14,563 nucleotides of DNA from Polaromonas sp. (lineage in GTDB: Bacteria > Pseudomonadota > Gammaproteobacteria > Burkholderiales > Burkholderiaceae_C), in the NCBI GenBank assembly GCA_025362825.1, contig JANYFF010000093.1, positions 1 to 14,563 on the forward strand. The letters are read 5' to 3'. Position 1 is the first letter of the stretch; every line of letters begins with the position of its first letter. A program made the translations under genes and the position numbers. Of this stretch, positions 1 to 6,764 are shown piece after piece. Under the pieces are notes generated by a model. It saw only the letters and a list, made by a program, of their open reading frames with translations. It did not search any database and was not told the DNA's origin.

Positions 1-5
1 GCCAT
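1..5 (-). CDS. minE: Probable start of minE (partial, two bases past the ATG)
   Basis: An ATG on the minus strand at 5-3 follows the minD stop (14-12) by six bases, and only the first bases of the next codon (GC) remain in the window. A GGAAA sequence at the end of minD could serve as its ribosome binding site. In betaproteobacteria minE, the topological regulator that drives MinD off the membrane, directly follows minD, so the call rests on gene order and the well-placed start rather than on protein sequence. Confidence 0.5.
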
Positions 6-11
6 GGCGCT

Positions 12-830
12 TTATTTCCCCCCGAAAAGGCGTTTGAGCAAACTGGGTTTTTGCACATCGACAAAGCGCATGGGCTTGTCGGGCTCACCCAGAAAGCGGT
101 CGATCACGTCCTTGTAGGCTTCCGACACATCGCTTCCTTCCATGTGCACGGCGGGGACGCCCTGGTTGGACGCTTGCAGCACCGATTCGGACTCGGGGAT
201 CACGCCGATCAGCTTGATGCGCAAAATGTCCTTGATGTCGTCGATCGACAGCATCTGGCCCTGGTCCACGCGGCTGGGGTTGTAGCGGGTGATGAGCAGA
301 TGCTCCTTGATCGGGTCGCTGCCGTCAATGGCGCGCTTGGTCTTGCTGGCCAGCATGCCGAGGATGCGGTCGGAGTCGCGCACGCTGGAGACTTCAGGGT
401 TGGTGACGATCAGCGCTTCGTCGGCAAAGTGCATGGCCATCAGCGCGCCGGTCTCGATGCCTGCGGGGGAGTCGCAGACGATGTATTCAAAGTCCATCGC
501 GGCCAGGTCGGTCAGGATTTTCTCGACGCCTTCTTTGGTCAGCGCATCCTTGTCGCGGGTTTGCGAGGCGGCCAGCACAAACAGGTTGGGACACTGCTTG
601 TCTTTTATCAGCGCCTGGTTGAGCGTGGCTTCGCCCTGAATGACGTTGATGAGGTCATACACCACACGGCGCTCGCAGCCCATGATGAGGTCAAGGTTGC
701 GCAGGCCGACGTCAAAGTCGATGACAGCGGTCTTGTGGCCGCGCAGGGCCAGGCCGGTTGAAAAACTGGCGCTGGTCGTGGTCTTGCCCACGCCGCCCTT
801 GCCAGAGGTGACAACGATGATTTTTGCCAT
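12..830 (-). CDS. minD: Septum site-determining ATPase MinD
   Basis: MinD is the membrane-cycling P-loop ATPase that recruits MinC to the poles and is released by MinE, so that the division septum forms at mid-cell. The 272-residue product shows the deviant Walker A motif SGKGGVGKTT at residues 9-18, the DFDVGLRNLD segment near 38-47, and a C-terminal amphipathic targeting helix (KPSLLKRLFGGK, 261-272) that binds the inner leaflet. Length is normal for the family. The start is the ATG at 830, preceded by an AAAAGGA about 12 bases upstream. It lies 56 bases after minC in the same direction, with minE expected next, the usual minCDE operon order. I see no anomaly in the protein. Confidence 0.97.
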   Translation of the reverse strand: MAKIIVVTSGKGGVGKTTTSASFSTGLALRGHKTAVIDFDVGLRNLDLIMGCERRVVYDLINVIQGEATLNQALIKDKQCPNLFVLAASQTRDKDALTKEGVEKILTDLAAMDFEYIVCDSPAGIETGALMAMHFADEALIVTNPEVSSVRDSDRILGMLASKTKRAIDGSDPIKEHLLITRYNPSRVDQGQMLSIDDIKDILRIKLIGVIPESESVLQASNQGVPAVHMEGSDVSEAYKDVIDRFLGEPDKPMRFVDVQKPSLLKRLFGGK

Positions 831-886
831 GGAGTGAAAGTCCTTTTAGAAACGGGAGGGATTTGAATTCAGAGGAGATGAACGGA

Positions 887-1684
887 TTACATGGCATCCA
901 TCATTAATTTGTCGCCGTCGGCCGTGGCGACCAAACGCACTTGCGTTGGCTTGCCCTGTACGCTGGCGGGCAGCGGGTTTTCGCTGGTGCGGTAAACGCC
1001 GGCGATGCTCAGTAGCTCGGCTTCGAGGGCCAACGCAAAGATGCGCGCATCGGTGTTGCCGCGTGCGCCCGCCATGGCCTTGCCGCGCAGCGGGGCGTAC
1101 ACATGGATGTGGCCGTCGGCAATCACTTCGGCACCGGCGTTGACCATAGCCAGCACGACCAGGTCGCGCCCGCGGGCGTACACCTGCTGGCCGGAGCGCA
1201 GCGGCTTGTCGATGATGAGGGCGCTGAGCTGGCCCGGTGCCGCTGCGGCGTTTGCCTTGGGCGCTGCTGCCGTTGGTGCTGCAGGTGCCTCTGGCGGAGC
1301 GCTGTTTTTGCCAGCCTTGTCACCTTTGCTTTTGCCACCCAGCAGGTGTGCGTCGGGTGCGGCCATCAGGCCGGCGGCCTGGGCTGCGGCCATCTGCGCC
1401 TGGCTGCCACCTTTGACGGCCAGCGGTGCCAACCGGTAGGCACGCAGCAGGCTGATAAGCGCCGCGAAGTCTATGGCTTCATCAGCTGCACTGGCCTGCA
1501 GCGGCGTGAGGTCTATGACCAGCGCGTCCTGGTCAAAAAAGTCGGGAATGTCGCCAAAGCGCAGCGTCAGTTCGCGCTGCAGCGCGGCGAGGTCGGTGGA
1601 CTTGAGCAGCAGCGCCACCAGGGGCAGGTTGGCGCTTTTGATTTCAAACGTGGCGGGCGTGGTGGCCTGGATGGCAACGGTCAT
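887..1684 (-). CDS. minC: Septum site-determining protein MinC
   Basis: MinC blocks FtsZ assembly away from mid-cell, acting as a dimer carried on the membrane by MinD. The 265-residue product has the family's two parts: an N-terminal FtsZ-inhibiting domain (about 10-110), an Ala/Pro/Lys-rich linker (about 115-150), and a C-terminal beta-helix domain (about 153-265). The beta-helix domain contains the RSGQ motif at 163-166, which is part of the MinD contact and dimer region. The linker is low-complexity, as is common in GC-rich betaproteobacteria. The ATG at 1684 has no strong Shine-Dalgarno, but the N-terminal domain would be cut by any later start. It is the first gene of the min operon, so the promoter should lie in 1685-2010. 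Confidence 0.95.
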   Translation of the reverse strand: MTVAIQATTPATFEIKSANLPLVALLLKSTDLAALQRELTLRFGDIPDFFDQDALVIDLTPLQASAADEAIDFAALISLLRAYRLAPLAVKGGSQAQMAAAQAAGLMAAPDAHLLGGKSKGDKAGKNSAPPEAPAAPTAAAPKANAAAAPGQLSALIIDKPLRSGQQVYARGRDLVVLAMVNAGAEVIADGHIHVYAPLRGKAMAGARGNTDARIFALALEAELLSIAGVYRTSENPLPASVQGKPTQVRLVATADGDKLMMDAM

Positions 1685-2010
1685 GGGCGGGTATGTGTGC
1701 AGGTGAGGTGGCTGTGCGGCATGGGCCGCGGCGTTGAGAACGGAGCAGTGGGCCGAACTATGGGGCCAAAGTTTGTCACGCGTGTGTCATAAGGTGAGCA
1801 GAAGGTAGGGGGTGGTGTGATTTGTGGCGGAGCTGGCCGCTGAGGCATTGAATGCCCGCAGCCTGTACCCATGTGTTTGTAAGCGCTGTTTGGGTGCGCG
1901 GTTTGCTCAAAAAGATGGCCGGCCAATGGCCTCGAATTTGCTCTTGACATACCGCCTGCCAATTTCCCCGCCAGTTCTGCTGGTTTTCCCCTGTTTTGAC
2001 CTGACATCCC
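1685..2010. other. Divergent intergenic region between minC and the metallophosphoesterase gene
   Basis: These 326 bases separate two divergent genes and must hold the promoters of the min operon and of the phosphoesterase gene. On the plus strand there is a TTGACA at 1944-1949, but no convincing -10 hexamer follows at 16-18 bases. On the minus strand I find no clear sigma-70 pair. The reading frames across the region are shadows without recognisable protein. No repeat stands out. Confidence 0.5.
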
Positions 2011-3222
2011 ATGACTTTTTCGCCCTTGGTGATTGTATCTGCCGTGCTTCACGCCTATGTGGGCTGGCGCCTGCTGCCCGGGCTGGGCGCACTGCCCTGG
2101 CAAATGCTGTTGGGCGCGGTGCTGCTGCTGTCCGCAATGTTGATGCCACTGGCCTTGCGCGGCAGCCGCCTGCTGCGCCAGCCCTGGGCCGACCGCGCAC
2201 GCTGGGCCGGCCTGCTGCTGATGGGCCTTTTTTCGTCGCTGTTTGTGCTGACGCTGCTGCGCGATGTGGCGCTGGGCGGGCTCTGGCTGCTGGATGCTGC
2301 ACTGCATGGGCAGTGGCAGCTGGATTGGACCGCCTGGCGCGTGCAATCGGCCCGGCTGGTGGTGCTTCTGGGCCTGGTGGTTACGGTGGTCGGCTTCATG
2401 AATGCACGGCGCACGTCGGCGGTGGTGCGGGTGGATGTGCCCATCAAGGGTTTGCCAGCAGCGCTGCAGGGCTTTACCGTGGCGCAGATCAGCGACATCC
2501 ACGTCGGGCCGACGATTCGCCTGGCTTACCTGGAGCGCATCGTCAGCAAGGTCAACAGCCTGCAGGCTGATGTGGTGGCGATTACCGGTGACCTGGTGGA
2601 CGGTACGGTAGCGGCGCTGGCCACCCATGTCGCACCGCTGGCGACGCTGCGCTCACGGCACGGGACGTTTTTTGTTACCGGCAACCATGAATATTATTCA
2701 GGCGCTGCAGCCTGGATCAGGGAGCTGCGGCGCTTGGGGCTGACGGTGCTGATGAACGAGCATGTGGTGCTGTACCACGGCATACCGGGCGCGCAGCAGG
2801 GCCTGACGGCGGGGTTTATGGCAGATGCGCAGGACGACTCGCAGATCATGGCGCCGCTGGTGCTGGCCGGTGTGACGGACTTTGGCGCGCACCATTTTGA
2901 TGAGGCGCACCGCAGCGACCCGCGCGCCGCGCTCGAGGGCGCACCGCCGGCCGCGCTGGTGCGCCTGCTGCTGGCGCACCAGCCGCGCAGTGCGCAAGCT
3001 GCCGAGGAAGCCGGCTTTGACGTGCAGCTGTCGGGCCACACACATGGTGGGCAGTTCTGGCCGTGGAATCTGTTTGTGCGCTTTCAGCAACCCTTTACCG
3101 CCGGCCTGCACCGGCTGGGCAAGCTTTGGGTTTATACCAGCCGCGGCACAGGCTACTGGGGCCCGCCCAAACGCTTTGGCGCACCGTCAGAAATAACGCT
3201 GGTGCGGCTGGTCGCGGCCTGA
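2011..3222 (+). CDS. Membrane-anchored metallophosphoesterase (YkuE/YaeI-like)
   Basis: This is a 403-residue calcineurin-like phosphoesterase with an N-terminal membrane region. About four hydrophobic segments lie within residues 1-133 (near 3-22, 30-48, 66-95 and 114-132), followed by the catalytic domain. The dinuclear metal-site motifs appear in order: SDIH (161-164), GDLVD (193-197), GNHE (224-227), LAHQP (322-326) and SGHTHGGQ (341-348). Relatives such as YaeI and YkuE act on phosphodiester or lipid-linked phosphate substrates at the membrane, but the substrate here cannot be read from sequence. The ATG at 2011 has only a weak ribosome binding site. The gene stands alone, convergent with the gene at 3315-3929, and its stop lies inside an inverted repeat (see 3216-3321). 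Confidence 0.9.
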   Translation: MTFSPLVIVSAVLHAYVGWRLLPGLGALPWQMLLGAVLLLSAMLMPLALRGSRLLRQPWADRARWAGLLLMGLFSSLFVLTLLRDVALGGLWLLDAALHGQWQLDWTAWRVQSARLVVLLGLVVTVVGFMNARRTSAVVRVDVPIKGLPAALQGFTVAQISDIHVGPTIRLAYLERIVSKVNSLQADVVAITGDLVDGTVAALATHVAPLATLRSRHGTFFVTGNHEYYSGAAAWIRELRRLGLTVLMNEHVVLYHGIPGAQQGLTAGFMADAQDDSQIMAPLVLAGVTDFGAHHFDEAHRSDPRAALEGAPPAALVRLLLAHQPRSAQAAEEAGFDVQLSGHTHGGQFWPWNLFVRFQQPFTAGLHRLGKLWVYTSRGTGYWGPPKRFGAPSEITLVRLVAA

Positions 3223-3321
3223 AAACCGGTTTGGGAGTCAAATCAGCCCGCAGCCCCATTAAAGCGGGCATTTGTTGCTATAAATAACATAGCGTTTGTC
3301 AGCAAGTGCCGGTTTCAGGCC
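3216..3321. repeat. Inverted repeat bracketing copy C
   Basis: The 14 bases GGCCTGAAAACCGG (3216-3229), which include the phosphoesterase stop codon, recur in reverse complement as CCGGTTTCAGGCC (3309-3321), which includes the stop codon of the facing gene. The arms differ by one A in a run of A. The arms could pair in either transcript as a long stem around the interspersed element. Confidence 0.6.
3239..3294 (+). repeat. Interspersed element, copy C
   Basis: One of three short copies sharing three blocks at fixed distances. Here GCAGCC is at 3250-3255, TTGCTAT at 3275-3281 and TAGCG at 3290-3294, at offsets of 0, +25 and +40. The other copies are at 5132-5187 and 13172-13229. It lies between convergent genes. 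The 5' half forms a hairpin (GCCCGC 3246-3251 with GCGGGC 3264-3269) followed by ATTTGTT, so this copy could also end transcription of the phosphoesterase gene. Confidence 0.65.
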
Positions 3322-3929
3322 GTGGGTAGGCGCAGCAGCGCGCTGTAGGCCCGGCGCGTCTGCTCGCCAACCGAAGCCAACACCTGCTCGTAGCGCGTCT
3401 GGTGCTGCATCAGCAGCCGGGCCGAGGCGACGGTTTTGGACCGGCAAAACCAGTGGCAGGTGTGCTGCATCAAAAACAGTTCGGCCGACAGCGTGAAAGC
3501 CTTGTCACGCAGTGAGCGCTGCATGTCGTTGGCCACCGCCTCGCTGATGCCTTGCGCGTGGATGACAAAGGCCTGGCGCACATCGAAGGTGGCGCTGGGC
3601 AGCAGCTTGGCGGCGTAGGGTATGGCAACCGGCAGTGTGCTGGCGCGTGCGTTCGCTTCCTCCACCCGGGCAAAACTGGTTGCAAAGTGGCCGAACTGAT
3701 CGGCCAGCTGGGTTTCGGTGGTGGCCAGCAAATGCCAGATCTGGCCGCGCCGCTCCAGATCGCTCTCGCCCAGCGCGCGCAGATAGCCCTGGGTCAGGGT
3801 TTCCATGAGCTTTTCGATCTGGTACTGGCCGAGGTGGTGGGCCAGAAGGCCGATGCGGGTGCGCTGGTCACGCGACTTGAGCGTAAACAGGAGGATGGCG
3901 ACCAGTGCCGCCAGAATTAAGGTGTCCAT
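3315..3929 (-). CDS. Small membrane-anchored protein of unknown function
   Basis: I do not recognise a named family. The 204-residue product starts with a single hydrophobic segment (residues 2-17, MDTLILAALVAILLFTL) followed by basic residues, so it is likely anchored in the inner membrane with the rest in the cytoplasm. The remainder is predicted mostly helical, with a two-cysteine HTCHWFC patch near residues 155-161. Coding quality is good: the start is a clear ATG and the codon usage matches neighbouring genes. The Shine-Dalgarno is weak. A 12-base perfect palindrome lies 53 bases upstream (3982-3993). It converges with the phosphoesterase gene and has no operon partner. Confidence 0.75.
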   Translation of the reverse strand: MDTLILAALVAILLFTLKSRDQRTRIGLLAHHLGQYQIEKLMETLTQGYLRALGESDLERRGQIWHLLATTETQLADQFGHFATSFARVEEANARASTLPVAIPYAAKLLPSATFDVRQAFVIHAQGISEAVANDMQRSLRDKAFTLSAELFLMQHTCHWFCRSKTVASARLLMQHQTRYEQVLASVGEQTRRAYSALLRLPTA

Positions 3930-3981
3930 TACGGCCTGTGGAGTTGCGAGTGCGGATACGTAAGCGGGTGCTTTAGGAGCA

Positions 3982-3993
3982 ACACTGCAGTGT
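3982..3993. promoter_or_regulatory. Perfect 12-base palindrome, possible operator
   Basis: ACACTGCAGTGT is exactly self-complementary and sits 53 bases upstream of the ATG at 3929, in a divergent intergenic region. Position and symmetry would suit a dimeric regulator. No known consensus matches it as far as I can tell. Confidence 0.3.
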
Positions 3994-4234
3994 AGTCAGC
4001 CCGTTTTGGCCCGACGCCGGGGAGGGGCATAGGCCACTTGGCGGGCCCAAGAAAAGGGCGCCTGAGCGGATTGCGTGGTGTTGACAGTCGGCAGTCTGTA
4101 GTGGATGCGGCTGCGGGCTTGCGTGAGCTGGTGGCGCATCGGGCGCAAGCTGGTTAACGGGCCACTGTCCTACAGGACACCTGCGTTCCGGGCACTGGCT
4201 GCGAACCGCTGGGCGCGCAAGATGGTTTGCAAGG

Positions 4235-4255
4235 GTCTGCTTGTTTGCAGCAGAC
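4235..4255 (+). promoter_or_regulatory. Leader hairpin upstream of the exported-protein gene
   Basis: GTCTGCT (4235-4241) and AGCAGAC (4249-4255) form a perfect seven-base stem with a seven-base loop, ending 17 bases before the AAGGAGG at 4272-4278. It could influence translation or mRNA stability. It is not a terminator because no T run follows. Confidence 0.35.
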
Positions 4256-4283
4256 GCTTCGGCACTTTGCCAAGGAGGCTTTT

Positions 4284-4754
4284 ATGTTCGGGCCACGTCA
4301 TATTTCCCATCGGTTCACGCATGCCAACACGTCTGGCGTGATACTTGTTGCGCTGACTGCCATGCTGGCTTGCGGCACCGTCTGGTCGCAGGCGCCAGCC
4401 GGCGTGTCAGCGGGGTCTGCATTTACACCGGTTTCTCCCGCAATACCCGCTGCGCCTACGACCTCTGCAACGCCAGCACCCATCAACAGCGGCGACGCGT
4501 CGCCAATGGGCACCTACCCCGGCAGCCCGGCAGGAGCGGTTGCGCCGGGATCGCTTGCGCCCACCCTGAGCAACCCGATCAATCGCAACCCAGCGACGCG
4601 CGCTGCGATTGCGGCGCCGTCGGTCTCGACGGGTTCGACCACGTTGGGGTCGCCCACTACGTCATCTTCCCAAGGCTTCAGCTCTCCACCCGCCTCACGC
4701 GACACTCTCGTGGCGCCTGACCCTTCGCGTGACGGTGTACCCGGCGCGCTTTGA
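4284..4754 (+). CDS. Exported low-complexity protein (unknown function)
   Basis: The product is 156 residues if translation starts at the ATG at 4284, which has a very strong AAGGAGG at 4272-4278. The longer frame from 4227 lacks such a site. Residues 1-37 form a long signal peptide: a basic N-region, a hydrophobic core around 18-31, and a likely cleavage after SQA (35-37). The mature part is almost entirely Ala, Pro, Ser, Thr and Gly, with no predicted fold and no cysteine. It could be a disordered cell-envelope or secreted protein. The next small exported protein begins 14 bases after its stop, so the two probably share a transcript. I do not recognise a family. Confidence 0.7.
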   Translation: MFGPRHISHRFTHANTSGVILVALTAMLACGTVWSQAPAGVSAGSAFTPVSPAIPAAPTTSATPAPINSGDASPMGTYPGSPAGAVAPGSLAPTLSNPINRNPATRAAIAAPSVSTGSTTLGSPTTSSSQGFSSPPASRDTLVAPDPSRDGVPGAL

Positions 4755-4768
4755 AACTGGAGACAGAC

Positions 4769-5041
4769 ATGACAGCGATCAAATTTCTGACGACGGCGAT
4801 AGTGCTGGTAGCAGGCGCTGCGGTGGTACAGGCACAAACGCCGGGCCTGCCAGCAGCGGCTGAACCAACCGCCCCTGCGTCAATGATCGGGCCGCCTGTG
4901 CCCGTCACGCCGCTTGCGATATCGCCGGTTCCCAGCGCGCCGTTAACAGGTTCAGTCACCCTGACTTTGCCGCAGACAACGACAGACCCGTCCGGAACAA
5001 CGCTGCCGACGATCAAGCCAGTGCCTGCACCGCGCGGATGA
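4769..5041 (+). CDS. Small exported Pro/Ala/Thr-rich protein (unknown function)
   Basis: A 90-residue product from the ATG at 4769, which has a GGAG seven bases upstream. A TTG at 4751 would extend the frame but overlaps the previous stop and is less likely. Residues 1-22 form a classic signal peptide with cleavage after VQA. The mature 68 residues are rich in Pro, Ala, Thr and Val, with PV and PS motifs, and should be disordered in the periplasm or outside the cell. It resembles the preceding gene in composition but is not clearly homologous. The two genes appear to form a pair. Confidence 0.65.
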   Translation: MTAIKFLTTAIVLVAGAAVVQAQTPGLPAAAEPTAPASMIGPPVPVTPLAISPVPSAPLTGSVTLTLPQTTTDPSGTTLPTIKPVPAPRG

Positions 5042-5069
5042 TTGGCTGAAATTGTTTTCCAAAAGAGGG

Positions 5070-5110
5070 TGCGGGTCGGGGATGGATCCCGGATCGAGTT
5101 CGGGATGACG
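5070..5110. repeat. Short palindromic repeat of the dispersed GGATCCCGGATC type
   Basis: ATCCCG (5086-5091) and CGGGAT (5101-5106) form a six-base stem with a nine-base loop, flanked by GATGG and GACG. The sequence has the form of the small dispersed palindromes found between genes in many proteobacterial genomes (CGTCATCCCG...CGGGATCC type). There is no T run, so it is not an intrinsic terminator on its own. It lies between the exported-protein gene and the end of the glycosylase gene. Confidence 0.5.
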
Positions 5111-5122
5111 CTTGAAGCGCTG

Positions 5123-5216
5123 AAAAATCATTAAAAGTGCCTGCAGCCAGCGTAAATAAGACGTTTCTTGCTATTTAATTTGTAGCGTCCGGAGTTTTAC
5201 CCTCTTAATGATTTTT
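5123..5216. repeat. 12-base perfect inverted repeat bracketing copy B
   Basis: AAAAATCATTAA (5123-5134) is matched exactly in reverse complement at 5205-5216. The right arm is the very end of the glycosylase gene, including its TAA stop. The arms enclose 70 bases holding interspersed copy B and could form a long stem in RNA. Confidence 0.7.
5132..5187 (+). repeat. Interspersed element, copy B
   Basis: Shares with copy C the blocks GCAGCC (5143-5148), TTGCTAT (5168-5174) and TAGCG (5183-5187), at identical offsets of 0, +25 and +40. It shares AAAAGTG at its left end with copy A (13172-13229). It sits in the gap after the convergent glycosylase gene. Confidence 0.65.
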
Positions 5217-6764
5217 AAGGCGGGATAAATCCTGCAGCCAGGCTGTCCAGGCTTCGTCCTGTGCCTCGGGCGGCATGCGCAGCAATGCAGAGGGGTGAAG
5301 CGTGATCAACACCTTGTGGCCATCATCGCGCTCCAGGATTTGGCCGCGTGAGGCTGTCACTGGTATGGCGCGGCCCATCAATGACCTTGCAGCGGACGCA
5401 CCGAGCGCGACCAGCATGCCGGGCTTGACCACCGCAATCTCGTCTTCAAGCCAGTGCAGACAGGCAGCGGCTTCGCGCTGGGACGGTGTTTTGTGGATGC
5501 GGCGCTTGCCGCGCAGTTCGTATTTGAAATGCCGGACCGCGTTGGAAACAAACACCTGGTCACGGTTGATCGACAACTCTGCCAATGCGCGTTCAAGCAG
5601 CTGGCCAGCCGGGCCTACAAAGGGCTTGCCGCGCACGTCCTCATGGTCGCCGGGCTGCTCGCCGACAAACATGATGCCGGCACCAAGCGGCCCTTCACCG
5701 TTGACGGCTTGGGTGGCGCAGGCGCCTATCGGGCATTCGCGGCAATGGTTGGTGGCGGTGTGCAGCTCGGCTAGCGAGCTAGGCCTGCCACCCGCAGGGC
5801 GATGGCTGTCGGCATGCACGGCTTCATGAATGATGCTGATGGGTATTGCCGGGGAAGGCATGCGTCTGGCCGTCACGGTGGCGGGCTGGTCGATCATGCG
5901 CAGACTGTTTTCTGATGCACCGCCAGCCAGCGTGTGGATCATGTCGGCCTCGGGCAGGTTCTTCCAGTATTTGCGCGGCATTTCCTTTTGCATCATCTTC
6001 ATCTTCAGTCGTGCAGGGTTGAAGATGTGCTGGTAGTAGGTAAGCCAGAGCTGTTCGCCGGCGTCGGGCGGCGGTGCGTCTTCCTTGCGGGCACCGGGGC
6101 CGAATACCAGGGAGCCGGGGCCATCGCCATCTACACAGCGCCATTCGACGCTGCATTCCGGGGTGAGTATGGCCCAGCGCATCTGCGTGAAGCGGCGTGC
6201 AAAAAAGGGCGCGACGGCTTCAACAATATGGTGCACTGGCTCAAACCATGCCACGTGCAAGGGGCCGTCTTCAGGGCGGCTGCGGAAGGTTTCATCTTGC
6301 ACGCTGCGAAAACGTACAAAGGCTTTCATCTTGTGCATGTCTCGCCGCACCGCCTGCGCCATGTGCTGCGCCTTCATCATGTCGGCGTCCAGCGGATCGT
6401 GCCGGAGGCCAGGCTCATGCATAAGGCGCCAGAGGATGCGATACAGCAGACCGAAACGACCGGGGTCGGTGTGCAGGATCACACTTTCACAAAGCGTCAA
6501 AAATTCAGGCGGGACGCTGACGACCGGCGCATCGCTGAAGGCCCCGTTGTGGACATAGGGGCTGAGCGGTGCCGCAGCAGCAAACAAATCCTGGGTCGCG
6601 TCGGATGCGCTGTGCCAGGAGACCTGCTCAGGCAGCATCTGCTGCGCCAGCAATCCGCGCGCAGCACGGCGAAAACCGTCGAGGTCCGTCTGCCCCTGCA
6701 GCGTCATGGCCAGCAGCGCCTGCGGAAAGAGGTCCGTCGTCAGCGGGTCATTCATTACACCCAT
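5205..6764 (-). CDS. DUF4130 / UdgX-type uracil-DNA glycosylase fusion protein
   Basis: A 519-residue fusion. Residues about 10-250 match the DUF4130 family of probable DNA metabolism proteins (conserved HKMKAFVRFR at 144-153). Residues about 335-519 are a uracil-DNA glycosylase of the Fe-S superfamily, UdgX type. Seen directly: CREC (341-344) and C435 as likely cluster ligands, the first active-site motif GEQPGDHED (368-376), the SNAVRHFK strand (407-414), the KRRIHKTPS loop (420-428) and HPSALLR (490-496). In mycobacterial UdgX the loop histidine, here His424, bonds covalently to the abasic site after uracil removal. The ATG at 6764 has AAGGAG upstream and overlaps the radical SAM stop by 10 bases, so the two are translationally coupled. 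Such fusions are known beside this radical SAM family. What the DUF4130 half does is unknown. Confidence 0.92.
   Translation of the reverse strand: MGVMNDPLTTDLFPQALLAMTLQGQTDLDGFRRAARGLLAQQMLPEQVSWHSASDATQDLFAAAAPLSPYVHNGAFSDAPVVSVPPEFLTLCESVILHTDPGRFGLLYRILWRLMHEPGLRHDPLDADMMKAQHMAQAVRRDMHKMKAFVRFRSVQDETFRSRPEDGPLHVAWFEPVHHIVEAVAPFFARRFTQMRWAILTPECSVEWRCVDGDGPGSLVFGPGARKEDAPPPDAGEQLWLTYYQHIFNPARLKMKMMQKEMPRKYWKNLPEADMIHTLAGGASENSLRMIDQPATVTARRMPSPAIPISIIHEAVHADSHRPAGGRPSSLAELHTATNHCRECPIGACATQAVNGEGPLGAGIMFVGEQPGDHEDVRGKPFVGPAGQLLERALAELSINRDQVFVSNAVRHFKYELRGKRRIHKTPSQREAAACLHWLEDEIAVVKPGMLVALGASAARSLMGRAIPVTASRGQILERDDGHKVLITLHPSALLRMPPEAQDEAWTAWLQDLSRLKNH

Larger units (their letters stand above)
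3930..4283. other. Divergent intergenic region with several palindromes
   Basis: This 354-base region separates the minus-strand gene starting at 3929 from the plus-strand gene starting at 4284. It holds the palindrome at 3982-3993, a TTGACA at 4081-4086 with no good -10, a GTCCTAC word at 4167-4173 inside the near-palindrome TGTCCTACAGGACA, and a hairpin at 4235-4255 in the presumed leader. The short reading frame from 4105 looks non-coding. Confidence 0.5.

Noticed and set aside
51..761. Long plus-strand reading frame opposite minD
   Set aside because: It mirrors minD on the other strand; high GC at third positions makes long antisense frames. Its protein has no recognisable family.
4165..4180. 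CTGTCCTACAGGACAC as a second LexA-like site
   Set aside because: It misses the final G of ACAG and its core is GC-rich, unlike LexA boxes. I treat it as part of the GTCCTAC inverted-repeat word.
4105..4341. 78-codon frame in the leader of the exported-protein gene
   Set aside because: Out of frame with and overlapping the well-supported start at 4284; no ribosome binding site or domain.
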